Part shown: piece by piece, positions 5,739 through 13,894 of the stretch
How the letters are laid out: each line of letters begins with the position of its first letter
Position numbering within the stretch: position 1 is the first letter of the stretch
Assembly: GCA_020436865.1 (NCBI GenBank)
Contig: JAGQXA010000379.1
Span: 1-22,639, forward strand
Source of the DNA: Saprospiraceae bacterium
Lineage (GTDB): Bacteria; Bacteroidota; Bacteroidia; Chitinophagales; Saprospiraceae
Direction: 5' to 3'
Length of the DNA: 22,639 nt
Notes under the pieces: model-generated
Seen by the model: only the letters and a program-made list of their open reading frames with translations
The model's database searches: none
Told to the model about the DNA's origin: nothing
Program-made: the position numbers and the translations under genes

Positions 5739-8633
5739 ATGAAATTTTACCTTCTCCCCCTGTTGTCCCTCTGTCTCTGGGGGATGACCTCTTCTCTTTC
5801 CGCTCAGAATACCGACCAAGCCGCGATCAAGGCCATGGTCGAAAACTACAAACAGGATCAGCGGGGCCCCTACAAGGATATCCGGTGGTTTTGTAAGGAC
5901 GGTACCACGCGCCAGGCTAAAGATCCCTGCCCCGACCCACCGGGCGGAGTACAGCGCGCCCGTTACAAGGACGAGGTGACTAATCTCGCCAAGAAGGAAC
6001 ACCTTTTCCTGGGGCAGATCCTGGCCACTACCCCATCGGCCGATTTCTGGGACGCCGACCACCGCCAATCGCGCCTGAAGCAGTACCAGCTTGAAAAATT
6101 CCTCCGCGCGAACGACGACGGTTGGATACTCCGCAAGGCGCAGTTCTACCGGGGCGCCATCCAGGCCGAAGACGAAGAGGCCTGGGGGATCGAGTTCTTC
6201 CAGTGGTTGCTAGCCAAAGACGATCTGCTGCAACAGCATTTTTTCTTGATCCGGCAAGCGGCTCGCGACATCCCTCATCAGGGCGATAATAGCAAGACCC
6301 AGTCGGTCCGCGCCGTTTCCAAGGCTATTTCCGATGAATATCTGCCTTTCATGGACCTGCGGATCAAGATCCACGGACAACCGGATGCCGGCGACATCCA
6401 GAAGGTCCGCGCTTTCCGCGACCAGCACCGGGCCAAGCTTTCAGGTCCTTTGCTGCAGAAGTTCGACCAACTGCTGACCGACATGGAGATCGTCTACCAA
6501 CCGGTCAGCCTGCGCTCGCTGGAGCGTTACCTCAAACCTCTGCCCAAGGATTCCGAACTGCGCCAGGCCATCGCCGATTTTATCGACAGCAACGCTGAAC
6601 TGCCGGAGGGCTGCGACCGGCAGATCGCTATTTCCGACCTCCTCTACGAGATCCGCCGGCAGATCCTCACGGTCAAAAAACCCTCGGCCCGCCTGGCCCT
6701 GATCGATCTCTCCAACCAATTGGAAGAGATCCTATTCAAAGACATGGCCGCCTGGCCGGCGCCGACGCTGGACCTCCTGCTCGACAAGGTCTACTACCTC
6801 AGCCAGGCGGCCGCAGGCGCCGGCTTTCTGGAAACATGGGAGTGGGAGCGCATTCAGTGGAATATGTGGCCCTTTGCCGAAGCGGAGGTCGAGCTGATCC
6901 GCCTCAACCGCTATCTCGACCGGGCCCGAAGCGTGGTCGAGTGGGGCGCCGGATCGACGCGCGGCGCCTATGAGCATACCGTCGATCTATTCGCCGGGTT
7001 CGAACCCCTGGCCTACGGTTTTCTCGACGACCGCATCCGGGGTTCCGTGCTGTTGCCGCTGGGGCAGGCCGTCAGCCGGCTCGGCGACTTCCTGGCGCAG
7101 CAGGCCAATCTGTCCAATAAAGTACTGGATATTGACAACCAGAGCCATATTCGCGGCGTAAACCCCGGTTACGCCAAGGGGCAACTGGTCGTCACCGATT
7201 CGCCCGACGAAGTGGAGGTTTCGAACGACAAGATCTACGTCTTCAGCCGCCCGCCCTCCGATCTGAAACCGGTCGCGGGCATTGCCACCGTAACCGAGGG
7301 CAATGTGGTGTCGCACGTGCAACTACTGGCCCGGAACCTGGGCATTCCCAATGCCGTCGTTTCCAATCAAAACCTGGAAGCGCTGAAAAAGTATTCGGGT
7401 CGCGAGGTGTTCTACGCCGTCTCCAACCGCGGAACGGTGATCATGAAACTGGCTGACCAGATGAGCGCCGAGGAGAAGAAACTCTTCGAGGTGAAGAAAC
7501 GCAACGAGAACAAGGTCAGCGTGCCGGTCGACAAGATCGTGCTAAGCCAGACCAGCGTGCTCAACATGCGCGAGGTCAAAGCCACGGATTCGGGTAAGTT
7601 GTGCGGCCCCAAGGCAGCCAACCTGGGGCAGTTGAAGCAAATGTTTCCGGAGCATGTGGTCGAGGGGCTCGTCATCCCCTTCGGGATCTTCCGAAAGCAT
7701 CTCGACCAACCGATGCCCGGGCAGAGCGGCTCCTATTGGGAGTATCTGAATGCCGCTTTCGCGAAAGCGAAAACCATGTCCGATGCCGCCGCGGAAACCT
7801 ATCTGCTGCAGGAGTTGGAGGTGCTGCGCACGGCCATCAAGGAGATCCCGCTCCAGCCGGATTTTCTGGCGGAGTTGAAAGAGAAGTTCCGCTCTGCTTT
7901 CGGGCAGGAACTGGGCAAGGTGCCGGTGTTCCTGCGCAGCGACACCAACATGGAGGACCTCAAGGAATTTACCGGCGCCGGGCTGAACCTGACCCTCTTC
8001 AACGTCGTCGATGCCGACCGCATTCTGCAGGGGATCAAAGACGTCTGGGCCTCGCCCTATACCGAACGCAGTTACAAATGGCGGCAGCGCTATTTGCTGA
8101 ACCCGGAGAACGTCTTCCCCTCCATCCTGATCATCCCGAGCGTCGACGTCGATTATTCGGGCGTGCTGATCACCAAGGGCATTGCCACGGGCGATCCCAA
8201 AGACCTGACGATCGCCTTCAGCCGGGGCGCCGGCGGAGCGGTCGACGGGCAGGCGGCAGAATCCTACCTGCTTTTCCCCTGGGGAGGCAGCTATCTGATC
8301 TCGCCCGCCCGCGAGCCGTTCTACAATCGCCTGCCGGCGACCGGCGGAACCAAGAAAATGCCGGCGACCTTCGAATCGCCCATTCTCAACGACGACAACA
8401 TCGCCGCCATTCGGACCCTGGCCGCTGAAGTGCGCGAGAAACTGCCCAAAGCGCCCGGCATTGAAACCCAGGGCCCTTTCGACGTCGAACTGGGTTTCAA
8501 AGACGATCAGTTGTGGCTCTTCCAGGTGCGGCCTTTCGTCGAGAACAAGAACGCGGTCACTTCGACCTACCTCGAGTCGATCACCCCGCAGATACCCGGT
8601 CAAAAAAAGATCGCCATTCAATCGCCTCTCTAA
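5739..8633 (+). CDS. Exported dikinase-like protein with phosphohistidine and PPDK-type ATP-binding domains
   Basis: This 964-residue protein begins with a clear signal peptide (MKFYLLPLLSLCLWG... ending SLSAQ). A helical region of about 440 residues that I do not recognise follows. Next is a PEP-utiliser/phosphohistidine swivel domain (about 470-585) with SHVQLLARNLGIPNAV and candidate phospho-acceptor His526. Last is a PPDK_N/PEP-synthase ATP-binding domain (about 610-935). Residues corresponding to ATP contacts in PPDK are present: Lys625 (GPKAANLG), Arg733 (LRSDTNMEDL), Glu917 (DVELGF), Gln929 and Arg931 (FQVRPF). No PEP/pyruvate TIM barrel is present. Swivel-before-ATP domain order, and phrases such as EFTGAGLNL, resemble glucan/phosphoglucan water dikinases more than PEP synthase. 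Export is odd because the periplasm has no ATP pool. The next gene starts 9 nt downstream. The dikinase fold is well supported; substrate and activity are unknown. Confidence 0.85.
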   Translation: MKFYLLPLLSLCLWGMTSSLSAQNTDQAAIKAMVENYKQDQRGPYKDIRWFCKDGTTRQAKDPCPDPPGGVQRARYKDEVTNLAKKEHLFLGQILATTPSADFWDADHRQSRLKQYQLEKFLRANDDGWILRKAQFYRGAIQAEDEEAWGIEFFQWLLAKDDLLQQHFFLIRQAARDIPHQGDNSKTQSVRAVSKAISDEYLPFMDLRIKIHGQPDAGDIQKVRAFRDQHRAKLSGPLLQKFDQLLTDMEIVYQPVSLRSLERYLKPLPKDSELRQAIADFIDSNAELPEGCDRQIAISDLLYEIRRQILTVKKPSARLALIDLSNQLEEILFKDMAAWPAPTLDLLLDKVYYLSQAAAGAGFLETWEWERIQWNMWPFAEAEVELIRLNRYLDRARSVVEWGAGSTRGAYEHTVDLFAGFEPLAYGFLDDRIRGSVLLPLGQAVSRLGDFLAQQANLSNKVLDIDNQSHIRGVNPGYAKGQLVVTDSPDEVEVSNDKIYVFSRPPSDLKPVAGIATVTEGNVVSHVQLLARNLGIPNAVVSNQNLEALKKYSGREVFYAVSNRGTVIMKLADQMSAEEKKLFEVKKRNENKVSVPVDKIVLSQTSVLNMREVKATDSGKLCGPKAANLGQLKQMFPEHVVEGLVIPFGIFRKHLDQPMPGQSGSYWEYLNAAFAKAKTMSDAAAETYLLQELEVLRTAIKEIPLQPDFLAELKEKFRSAFGQELGKVPVFLRSDTNMEDLKEFTGAGLNLTLFNVVDADRILQGIKDVWASPYTERSYKWRQRYLLNPENVFPSILIIPSVDVDYSGVLITKGIATGDPKDLTIAFSRGAGGAVDGQAAESYLLFPWGGSYLISPAREPFYNRLPATGGTKKMPATFESPILNDDNIAAIRTLAAEVREKLPKAPGIETQGPFDVELGFKDDQLWLFQVRPFVENKNAVTSTYLESITPQIPGQKKIAIQSPL

Positions 8634-8642
8634 ACGACTATC

Positions 8643-9899
8643 ATGAAGTATAAAGCACATTTTCTGATCCTCCTGTTCATCGCCGGTTTCTGGACCGAAC
8701 TGGCGGCTTATCCCGTCGATGGCTACCTGCTGACCGGCATTCGCCGGCTGGCCCGCCTGCAACTGGTCTTGAGCGGAGAGATCCAGGATAAACCCTTGCC
8801 CAAAGGAGCGCAGAAGTCGATCGACGACATCGAGCTGCATCTGCTGGGTCCGCGCGGCGATAGCTTGCGCGAGTTGCCTACCCCCGATCCCGAGCTGCAG
8901 AAGAAGCTGAATGCCCTGTTTCCCAACCTGAGCGAAAGCTACTCGATCACCCTGCTCGATATTTCGCCGAACAAGCCGGTCCGCTATGCGGCCCGCAAGG
9001 AAACGCGCGGTTTTCAGCCGGGCAGCGTCGGTAAGCTGACGATCGTAGCCGGGCTCTTTTGCGAGTTGGAGAACCTCTACCCCGACTCCTTCGAACTGCG
9101 CCGTGACCTGCTGAAAAAGAAATTCGTCAAGGCCGGTCCGTGGTGTATCACCAACGAGCATACGGTACCGTTCTACGATCCCGAAACGAAGAAATTCTTC
9201 AAGCGGGTCGTACAGCCGCAAGACGTCTTTTCCCTCTATGAGTGGGTCGACCACATGCTGTCGGTCAGCTCGAACGCGGCGGCCAGCATCGTGTGGCGAG
9301 AGGTTATGCTGATGCGCTACTACGGCGAAGAGTATCCGGAGCTGACGGAAGAAGAGGCGGTCGCCTTTTTCAAAAACACCCCCAAGCCGCAGCTGACGGA
9401 AATTGCCATGTCGGTCGTCAACGACCCCTTGCGCGAGCTCGGGATAACGGAAGAGGAGTGGAAGCTGGGAAGTTTGTTCACCAGCGAAGGCAAAAAGATG
9501 GTGCCGGGCACCGGCGGCAGTTCCGCCAGTCCGGCCGGCCTGATGAAATACCTGATTGCCATGGAGCGCGGTCAGATCGTCGACCCGGCCTCCAGTCTGG
9601 AGATCAAGCGATTGATGTACATGACGGCCACCCGCATCCGCTACGCGGCCTCGCCCGCCCTGGCCGAGGCGGCGGTGTATTTCAAATCGGGCAGTTTGTA
9701 CAAGTGCAGGCCGGAAGAGGGCTATACCTGTAAGAAATATGCCGGCAACGTCGAGAACTACATGAACTCCGTGGCCATCGTCGAGCAGCCCGACAGCACG
9801 GTGTACATGGTCGCGCTCATGTCGAACGTGCTACGCAAGAATTCCAACATCGACCACAACGGATTGGCCTCGCAGATCGATCGCCTGGTACGGAAGTAG
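8643..9899 (+). CDS. Exported serine hydrolase, class A beta-lactamase fold
   Basis: This 418-residue protein has a signal peptide (MKYKAHFLILLFIAGFWTELAA). It carries the three motifs of the serine beta-lactamase/penicillin-binding fold in the right order: SxxK as Ser128-Val-Gly-Lys131, SxN as Ser209-Ser210-Asn211, and KSG as Lys348-Ser349-Gly350. An omega-loop ExxLN motif, which supplies the deacylating Glu of true class A beta-lactamases, was not found. A DD-peptidase, transpeptidase or esterase-like role is therefore at least as likely as antibiotic resistance. It starts 9 nt after the dikinase stop codon with no promoter between, so the two are co-transcribed and probably act together outside the cytoplasm. 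The N-terminal 90 residues and a charged insert around 225-255 are not typical of small beta-lactamases. Confidence 0.85.
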   Translation: MKYKAHFLILLFIAGFWTELAAYPVDGYLLTGIRRLARLQLVLSGEIQDKPLPKGAQKSIDDIELHLLGPRGDSLRELPTPDPELQKKLNALFPNLSESYSITLLDISPNKPVRYAARKETRGFQPGSVGKLTIVAGLFCELENLYPDSFELRRDLLKKKFVKAGPWCITNEHTVPFYDPETKKFFKRVVQPQDVFSLYEWVDHMLSVSSNAAASIVWREVMLMRYYGEEYPELTEEEAVAFFKNTPKPQLTEIAMSVVNDPLRELGITEEEWKLGSLFTSEGKKMVPGTGGSSASPAGLMKYLIAMERGQIVDPASSLEIKRLMYMTATRIRYAASPALAEAAVYFKSGSLYKCRPEEGYTCKKYAGNVENYMNSVAIVEQPDSTVYMVALMSNVLRKNSNIDHNGLASQIDRLVRK

Positions 9900-9963
9900 G
9901 GAGGTGGGAGAATGACTTTCGAACCTGAAGGAAGCGACCGGAAATCTTGGAGTTGCTAACCGG

Positions 9964-12789
9964 TTATGCCAACCCCTCGGCCGCTTTGGCGGCAAAGGTG
10001 CGCACCTTCACGTTTTCGCTTTGCAGGCATTTATCGATCAGCGGTTTGAAGCGGGCGTCCTTCAACTGGCCGATCAGGTGGAGCACGGCCAGTTTGATCC
10101 GAAGGTCTTTGCCGTTCAGAAGCATGGCGTAGCACTCTAGTTCGCCCGGAATGCGCAAATTGAGGTTTCGGATGGCCTCGTCGGACACGGCATCCAGCAT
10201 GGCCGTTTCCACGATGGGAATGAGCACCCGTTTGAGGTTGGGTTCCAACAGGTTGTCGAGATACTCGATCGCGTTCGAGCGCAGGTCGGGCTTGTTGCTT
10301 TGCAGGCTCCGGTAGATGTTGCGGATATCGTCGGGCGGGTATTTAAGTCCCAGCAGGCGGAAGATCCGCTCGAGGTTGCCGTCGAGCCGCCGTTCCAGCA
10401 GGTTGATCAGGCTCTGGCGAGCTTCCCGCTGTTCGTCGCGGCGATCGGCCGCCAGGGGTTCCATCCTCATCTGCGCGTAGAGGATCGACAAGGTGTCGAG
10501 AAACAGACGAGCCTCGTCGAGTATGCGCTGGAAAATGTGCTTCTTATTGAATTTCAGATGCGGGAAGTCGCGCTGGAGGCGATTGAGCGAACGTAGGGCT
10601 TCCAGACGCACGGTCACATCTTCGAAATCCATCAGTTCGAACAGGAAATCGACCGAACGCTGGGAATTGATCCGGTCTACAATAGCTGGGATGGCCCGGG
10701 CCATTTCCGGACTCGTTTCCGGTTTGTAGATCAGGGTAGCGAGCACTTCTACGATCTCCGGACCATAGCTGAGCAGGGCCGTTTGGGCGGACTGGCGATC
10801 GGGTTCGGCGCCAAGCAGCGCTATGAGGCGGCGCACAAATCGGGGGTTCGTTGTTTCGCCGGCGGCCAGAATGGCGGTTTTTCGCACCTCCGGGTGCCCG
10901 TCTTCCGAAAGGCATTCTTCGATAAAGGGGAAAAAGAGCGCCGCATGGCCGCGACCGGCCGCTTTGAGGATACTGACGATCTGGAACCGCCGCTGCTCTT
11001 CATCGGCGATCGTCGGGAGTTCTTCCACTTTTTTCAGAAGATGGTTGTTCAGATCAAAGGCGTTGCGCAGCAAGGGATTGTCGCGCGTTTCCACCGCCAG
11101 GCTCACCAGGGCGGCGCCGCTGACGCGATAGTCGGGGTCTTCCAGGTAGTGCTCCATCAGGGAGGCGATCTCCTCCTCCGGCGAATGGGCGATCAGGTAT
11201 TCGAAAGCTTCTACTTTGACCCGCTGATCGGGATCGTTGACCATGGGGCGGACCTCCATGGATAGATCGGGCGTCCGGAAAAAGTACAGATTGCGCAGCG
11301 CCTCGGCCCGCACCTCGCCGGAGGGGTGGGCCAACAGCCGGTGGACGGGCTCGAAGAGGCGTTCGTCGTGAAGTTCGCGGACCTTCCGCAGTACCCACAA
11401 GATCTGTTTTTCGCTACCGCCGGTCAGCACCTTGGTGAGCCCGCCGAGGACCGATTCGCTGGACAAGTCGGGCATTTTTTGAACTTGTTCTTCCTTGGGC
11501 AGATCGATCCGGCTTCGGAACGAAAGCAGGTATTCCCGCCGGATCCGCACGGCGAGGTAGATCCAGAGCACGATCAGCCCGGCGATCATGACGCTGATGG
11601 CCCGGATGGAAAGGTCGAGTCCGCTCACCAGAAAGATAAGGATCAGGCCGCCGATGCCCGTAGCGATGCTGTCGACAAAGACGTCGATGAAGGTCTTTGT
11701 CTGGGTTTTGATCTCCGCCGGGATCGGCAGGGCCAGCAGTTCGACCGAGGCCTTGTTGATCGATTGTTTCAGACTGCCGTCGCTAACCTTGATCAGCACG
11801 GCGGCCCACAGGCTGGGAAAGAAGAACAAGAGAATAGCCCCGAAGAGAATGCCTCCCGGCAAAAAGAAGAGCGAGGTGCCGACCCCGAACACTCCCACGA
11901 CCCGGCTGGTCAGAAACAACTGGACAAGTAGCGAAAGAAGGTTGAGGCTGGAAAACCAAAAGCCGAAAAAAGCGGTCAGTTCATCGGGGTCGGGGATGGC
12001 CTCCGCGGCGACGGCGCTAAACTGGTAGTCGACCAGTTTGGCCACGATCACGCTTACCCCGATGATGCTCGCCAGGAAGGTGAGATGGCGCGAGCGGCGC
12101 ACCAGTTGGAACGGATGCTCTGAAAAACCCTGGAGTCTTTTTTTCTGCTGAAAGGGCGTTTGACGGTCGACGCTCTTTCTCCAGATCGATTGCGTGATCG
12201 GAATGCAACAGGAAAGCAGGGCGGCGCAAACGAAAAGCAGGTTTTCGCTGCCAATGGCTTCGGCGAGCAGGGTGGTCAGATAGCCGCCGAAGATGCCGCC
12301 GGCAATGGCGCCGGCGCCGATGAAGCCGAATAGCCGTTTGGCCTCGCGGCTGTTGAACACTACGTTGGCCAGGATCCAGAACTGCGAAGCTGAAAGCACG
12401 GCGAAGATCGACACCCAGATAAAAAAGAGGTACAATACCCAGCCTTCTAGAAAATTCAGTCGCAGGAGCGTGCCGAAAACAAGCAGGGTCAAGACCGATG
12501 AACCCAAGGTGCGTACGATGATCTTGTTGAGCGCGACGCGCGCGAGGATGCGCGAGTAGAAGGTGGTGACCACGGCGGCAAAGATCGCTACCAGCACAAA
12601 GACATTCGGTAGGTTCTCTACCCCAAATTTCGACAGGAACAGGCCATTGACGGCCGGTTTGACAATGAGCAGGGTGCAAATGATCAGGAAAATGTTGAGT
12701 TGCATCAGCGTAGCTCGCAAGAACTCGCCTTCGCGGATGTCGAAGGCCCTGCGCAACAACAACTTGAAAGCTTCACCGATCGCGGTCAT
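9964..12789 (-). CDS. Nucleotide-transporter-like (NTT/Npt) membrane protein fused to HEAT repeats
   Basis: This 941-residue protein has two halves. Residues 1 to about 430 are hydrophobic, with roughly 10-12 membrane segments. They resemble the ATP/ADP translocase (NTT/Npt) branch of the MFS, including ASQFWILANVVFNSREAKRL followed by FGFIGAGAIAGGIFGGYL. Residues from about 455 to the end are alpha-helical HEAT-like repeats (for example HPSGEVRAEALRNLYF, DPDQRVKVEAFEYLI, HPEVRKTAILAAGET and SENVKVRTFAAKAAEGLA). There is no signal peptide; the first 25 residues are polar, and the HEAT part is presumably cytoplasmic. It is a full-length two-domain form also found in free-living bacteria, so parasitic energy uptake is unlikely. 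Substrate is unknown. It starts 49 nt after the stop of the serine hydrolase gene and is probably co-transcribed with it. Confidence 0.85.
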   Translation of the reverse strand: MTAIGEAFKLLLRRAFDIREGEFLRATLMQLNIFLIICTLLIVKPAVNGLFLSKFGVENLPNVFVLVAIFAAVVTTFYSRILARVALNKIIVRTLGSSVLTLLVFGTLLRLNFLEGWVLYLFFIWVSIFAVLSASQFWILANVVFNSREAKRLFGFIGAGAIAGGIFGGYLTTLLAEAIGSENLLFVCAALLSCCIPITQSIWRKSVDRQTPFQQKKRLQGFSEHPFQLVRRSRHLTFLASIIGVSVIVAKLVDYQFSAVAAEAIPDPDELTAFFGFWFSSLNLLSLLVQLFLTSRVVGVFGVGTSLFFLPGGILFGAILLFFFPSLWAAVLIKVSDGSLKQSINKASVELLALPIPAEIKTQTKTFIDVFVDSIATGIGGLILIFLVSGLDLSIRAISVMIAGLIVLWIYLAVRIRREYLLSFRSRIDLPKEEQVQKMPDLSSESVLGGLTKVLTGGSEKQILWVLRKVRELHDERLFEPVHRLLAHPSGEVRAEALRNLYFFRTPDLSMEVRPMVNDPDQRVKVEAFEYLIAHSPEEEIASLMEHYLEDPDYRVSGAALVSLAVETRDNPLLRNAFDLNNHLLKKVEELPTIADEEQRRFQIVSILKAAGRGHAALFFPFIEECLSEDGHPEVRKTAILAAGETTNPRFVRRLIALLGAEPDRQSAQTALLSYGPEIVEVLATLIYKPETSPEMARAIPAIVDRINSQRSVDFLFELMDFEDVTVRLEALRSLNRLQRDFPHLKFNKKHIFQRILDEARLFLDTLSILYAQMRMEPLAADRRDEQREARQSLINLLERRLDGNLERIFRLLGLKYPPDDIRNIYRSLQSNKPDLRSNAIEYLDNLLEPNLKRVLIPIVETAMLDAVSDEAIRNLNLRIPGELECYAMLLNGKDLRIKLAVLHLIGQLKDARFKPLIDKCLQSENVKVRTFAAKAAEGLA

Positions 12790-12838
12790 GTTTTCCTGGA
12801 TTCAACTTTGGGGCCCGCGACGAGATCGGGCCGGGGTT

Positions 12839-13750
12839 TTAGCGTTCGACTGACAGGACCTCCTCCACCGCTTCAACCAATTGCCGAAGGATCAGTTCAC
12901 CCTGCGGGTCTTCGACCAAAGATACTAAAATGTACCGTCGTCCTTCCGGGCCCCACACCAGGATGGAATCGGAATGAAAATTTCGCCAGGAGCCCGATTT
13001 GCGATAGAGCTTGGCGTCGGGAGCGATCTTGTCGAGCGTGTTGACGAATTTGTGGTGCAACTCGGGCTCGCCCATGATCTGGAGCATCTGTTTGGAGCGC
13101 TCGTAACTGACCAGCTGGCCGTACACCAGCAGGTAATAGAACCGGCATACCTGCGATACGGTCGCTGCATGGCTCAGCCCCTTAAGCGGATCCGGATAGC
13201 GCTGCCCTTCGTGGGCGTATCGCTTGCCTACCCACAGGCCGCCTCCATACTGTTCGTCGTATAGCTCGTAGCGGGGATCGGTGAGTACGCTTTCGATCTT
13301 TTCGTAGCCCAGCCGGTCGATCATGCGGGTGGAGGCCTGGTTGTCGGAGCGGGCGATCATAAGTCGCAGGTCGGCCAGGATCTCTTTGGTTTCCTTCAAC
13401 TCGCCCTTTTCGAGCGCATCCATGGCTGCCAGCAAGATGGCGATCTTCGGCAAGCTGGCGGCATACATCATGATGTTGCCGTTGATCCGGGCGAATTTGA
13501 CGTTGCGAGGGTCGCGCAGATCGACCAGGCCCACCGCCATCTTGCGGGTGGTCACGAGGTCCTGCCAATGCGGGTTTTCGCTGATCTTCTCGTTAAGCTT
13601 GGTCTGCAAATTGAAATCCGCCAAATTGCGCAAGGGTTTGACGGAGCCGTACGGATAGGCAAAGGGAATCTCCTGGGCCGGGGCAAGAAGGGGCAGAAGC
13701 AGGAGGGTTACCAGAAAAGGCAATAGTTTCGATACCGTTAGATGCCGCAT
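12839..13750 (-). CDS. Exported serine hydrolase, class A beta-lactamase fold (second copy of the fold)
   Basis: This 303-residue protein starts with a signal peptide (MRHLTVSKLLPFLVTLLLLPLLAPAQ). The start at 13750 was chosen over one at 13840 because the upstream 30 residues are not hydrophobic and the signal peptide begins here. The motifs of the fold are present: SLPK at Ser99-Lys102, SDN at Ser135-Asn137, and KSG at Lys251-Gly253. The size matches class A beta-lactamases (about 290 residues), but no ExxLN omega-loop motif is seen; the region reads YELYDEQYGGGLWVGKRY instead. It is therefore annotated as a serine hydrolase, not a resistance enzyme. It has little visible similarity to the 8643-9899 protein outside the motifs. 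It leads a probable two-gene operon with the NTT-HEAT gene and has its own candidate promoter upstream. Confidence 0.85.
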   Translation of the reverse strand: MRHLTVSKLLPFLVTLLLLPLLAPAQEIPFAYPYGSVKPLRNLADFNLQTKLNEKISENPHWQDLVTTRKMAVGLVDLRDPRNVKFARINGNIMMYAASLPKIAILLAAMDALEKGELKETKEILADLRLMIARSDNQASTRMIDRLGYEKIESVLTDPRYELYDEQYGGGLWVGKRYAHEGQRYPDPLKGLSHAATVSQVCRFYYLLVYGQLVSYERSKQMLQIMGEPELHHKFVNTLDKIAPDAKLYRKSGSWRNFHSDSILVWGPEGRRYILVSLVEDPQGELILRQLVEAVEEVLSVER

Positions 13751-13773
13751 AGTTGGGCGAGCGTTTTTGGGAA

Positions 13774-13803
13774 TGAAGGTAGGAAAACCCCTGTCGGCCG
13801 CAA
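13774..13803 (-). promoter_or_regulatory. Candidate promoter for the serine hydrolase/NTT-HEAT operon
   Basis: On the minus strand TTG (13801-13803) is followed after 19 nt by TACCTTCA (13774-13781). This matches the spacing of the Bacteroidota promoter and most of its TTTG/TAnnTTTG consensus. It lies about 23 nt before the start codon at 13750, giving a very short leader. Confidence 0.35.
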
Positions 13804-13894
13804 TCGGCCCGGTCCAGGGGGCTGAAAAAAACGTCTGCAAAGTTTCACAAATTTTGGGCTGATATGCCAGTTTATTTTGGGCTTCCGGAAAATT

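Noticed and set aside
5739..8633. Annotation as PEP synthase or pyruvate phosphate dikinase (ppsA/ppdK)
   Set aside because: There is no PEP/pyruvate TIM-barrel domain, the swivel domain precedes the ATP-binding domain, and the protein has a signal peptide.
7542..9254. 570-codon open frame on the minus strand
   Set aside because: It lies antisense to the dikinase and serine hydrolase genes, spans both, and its translation shows no domain or motif. It is a by-product of GC-rich codon bias.
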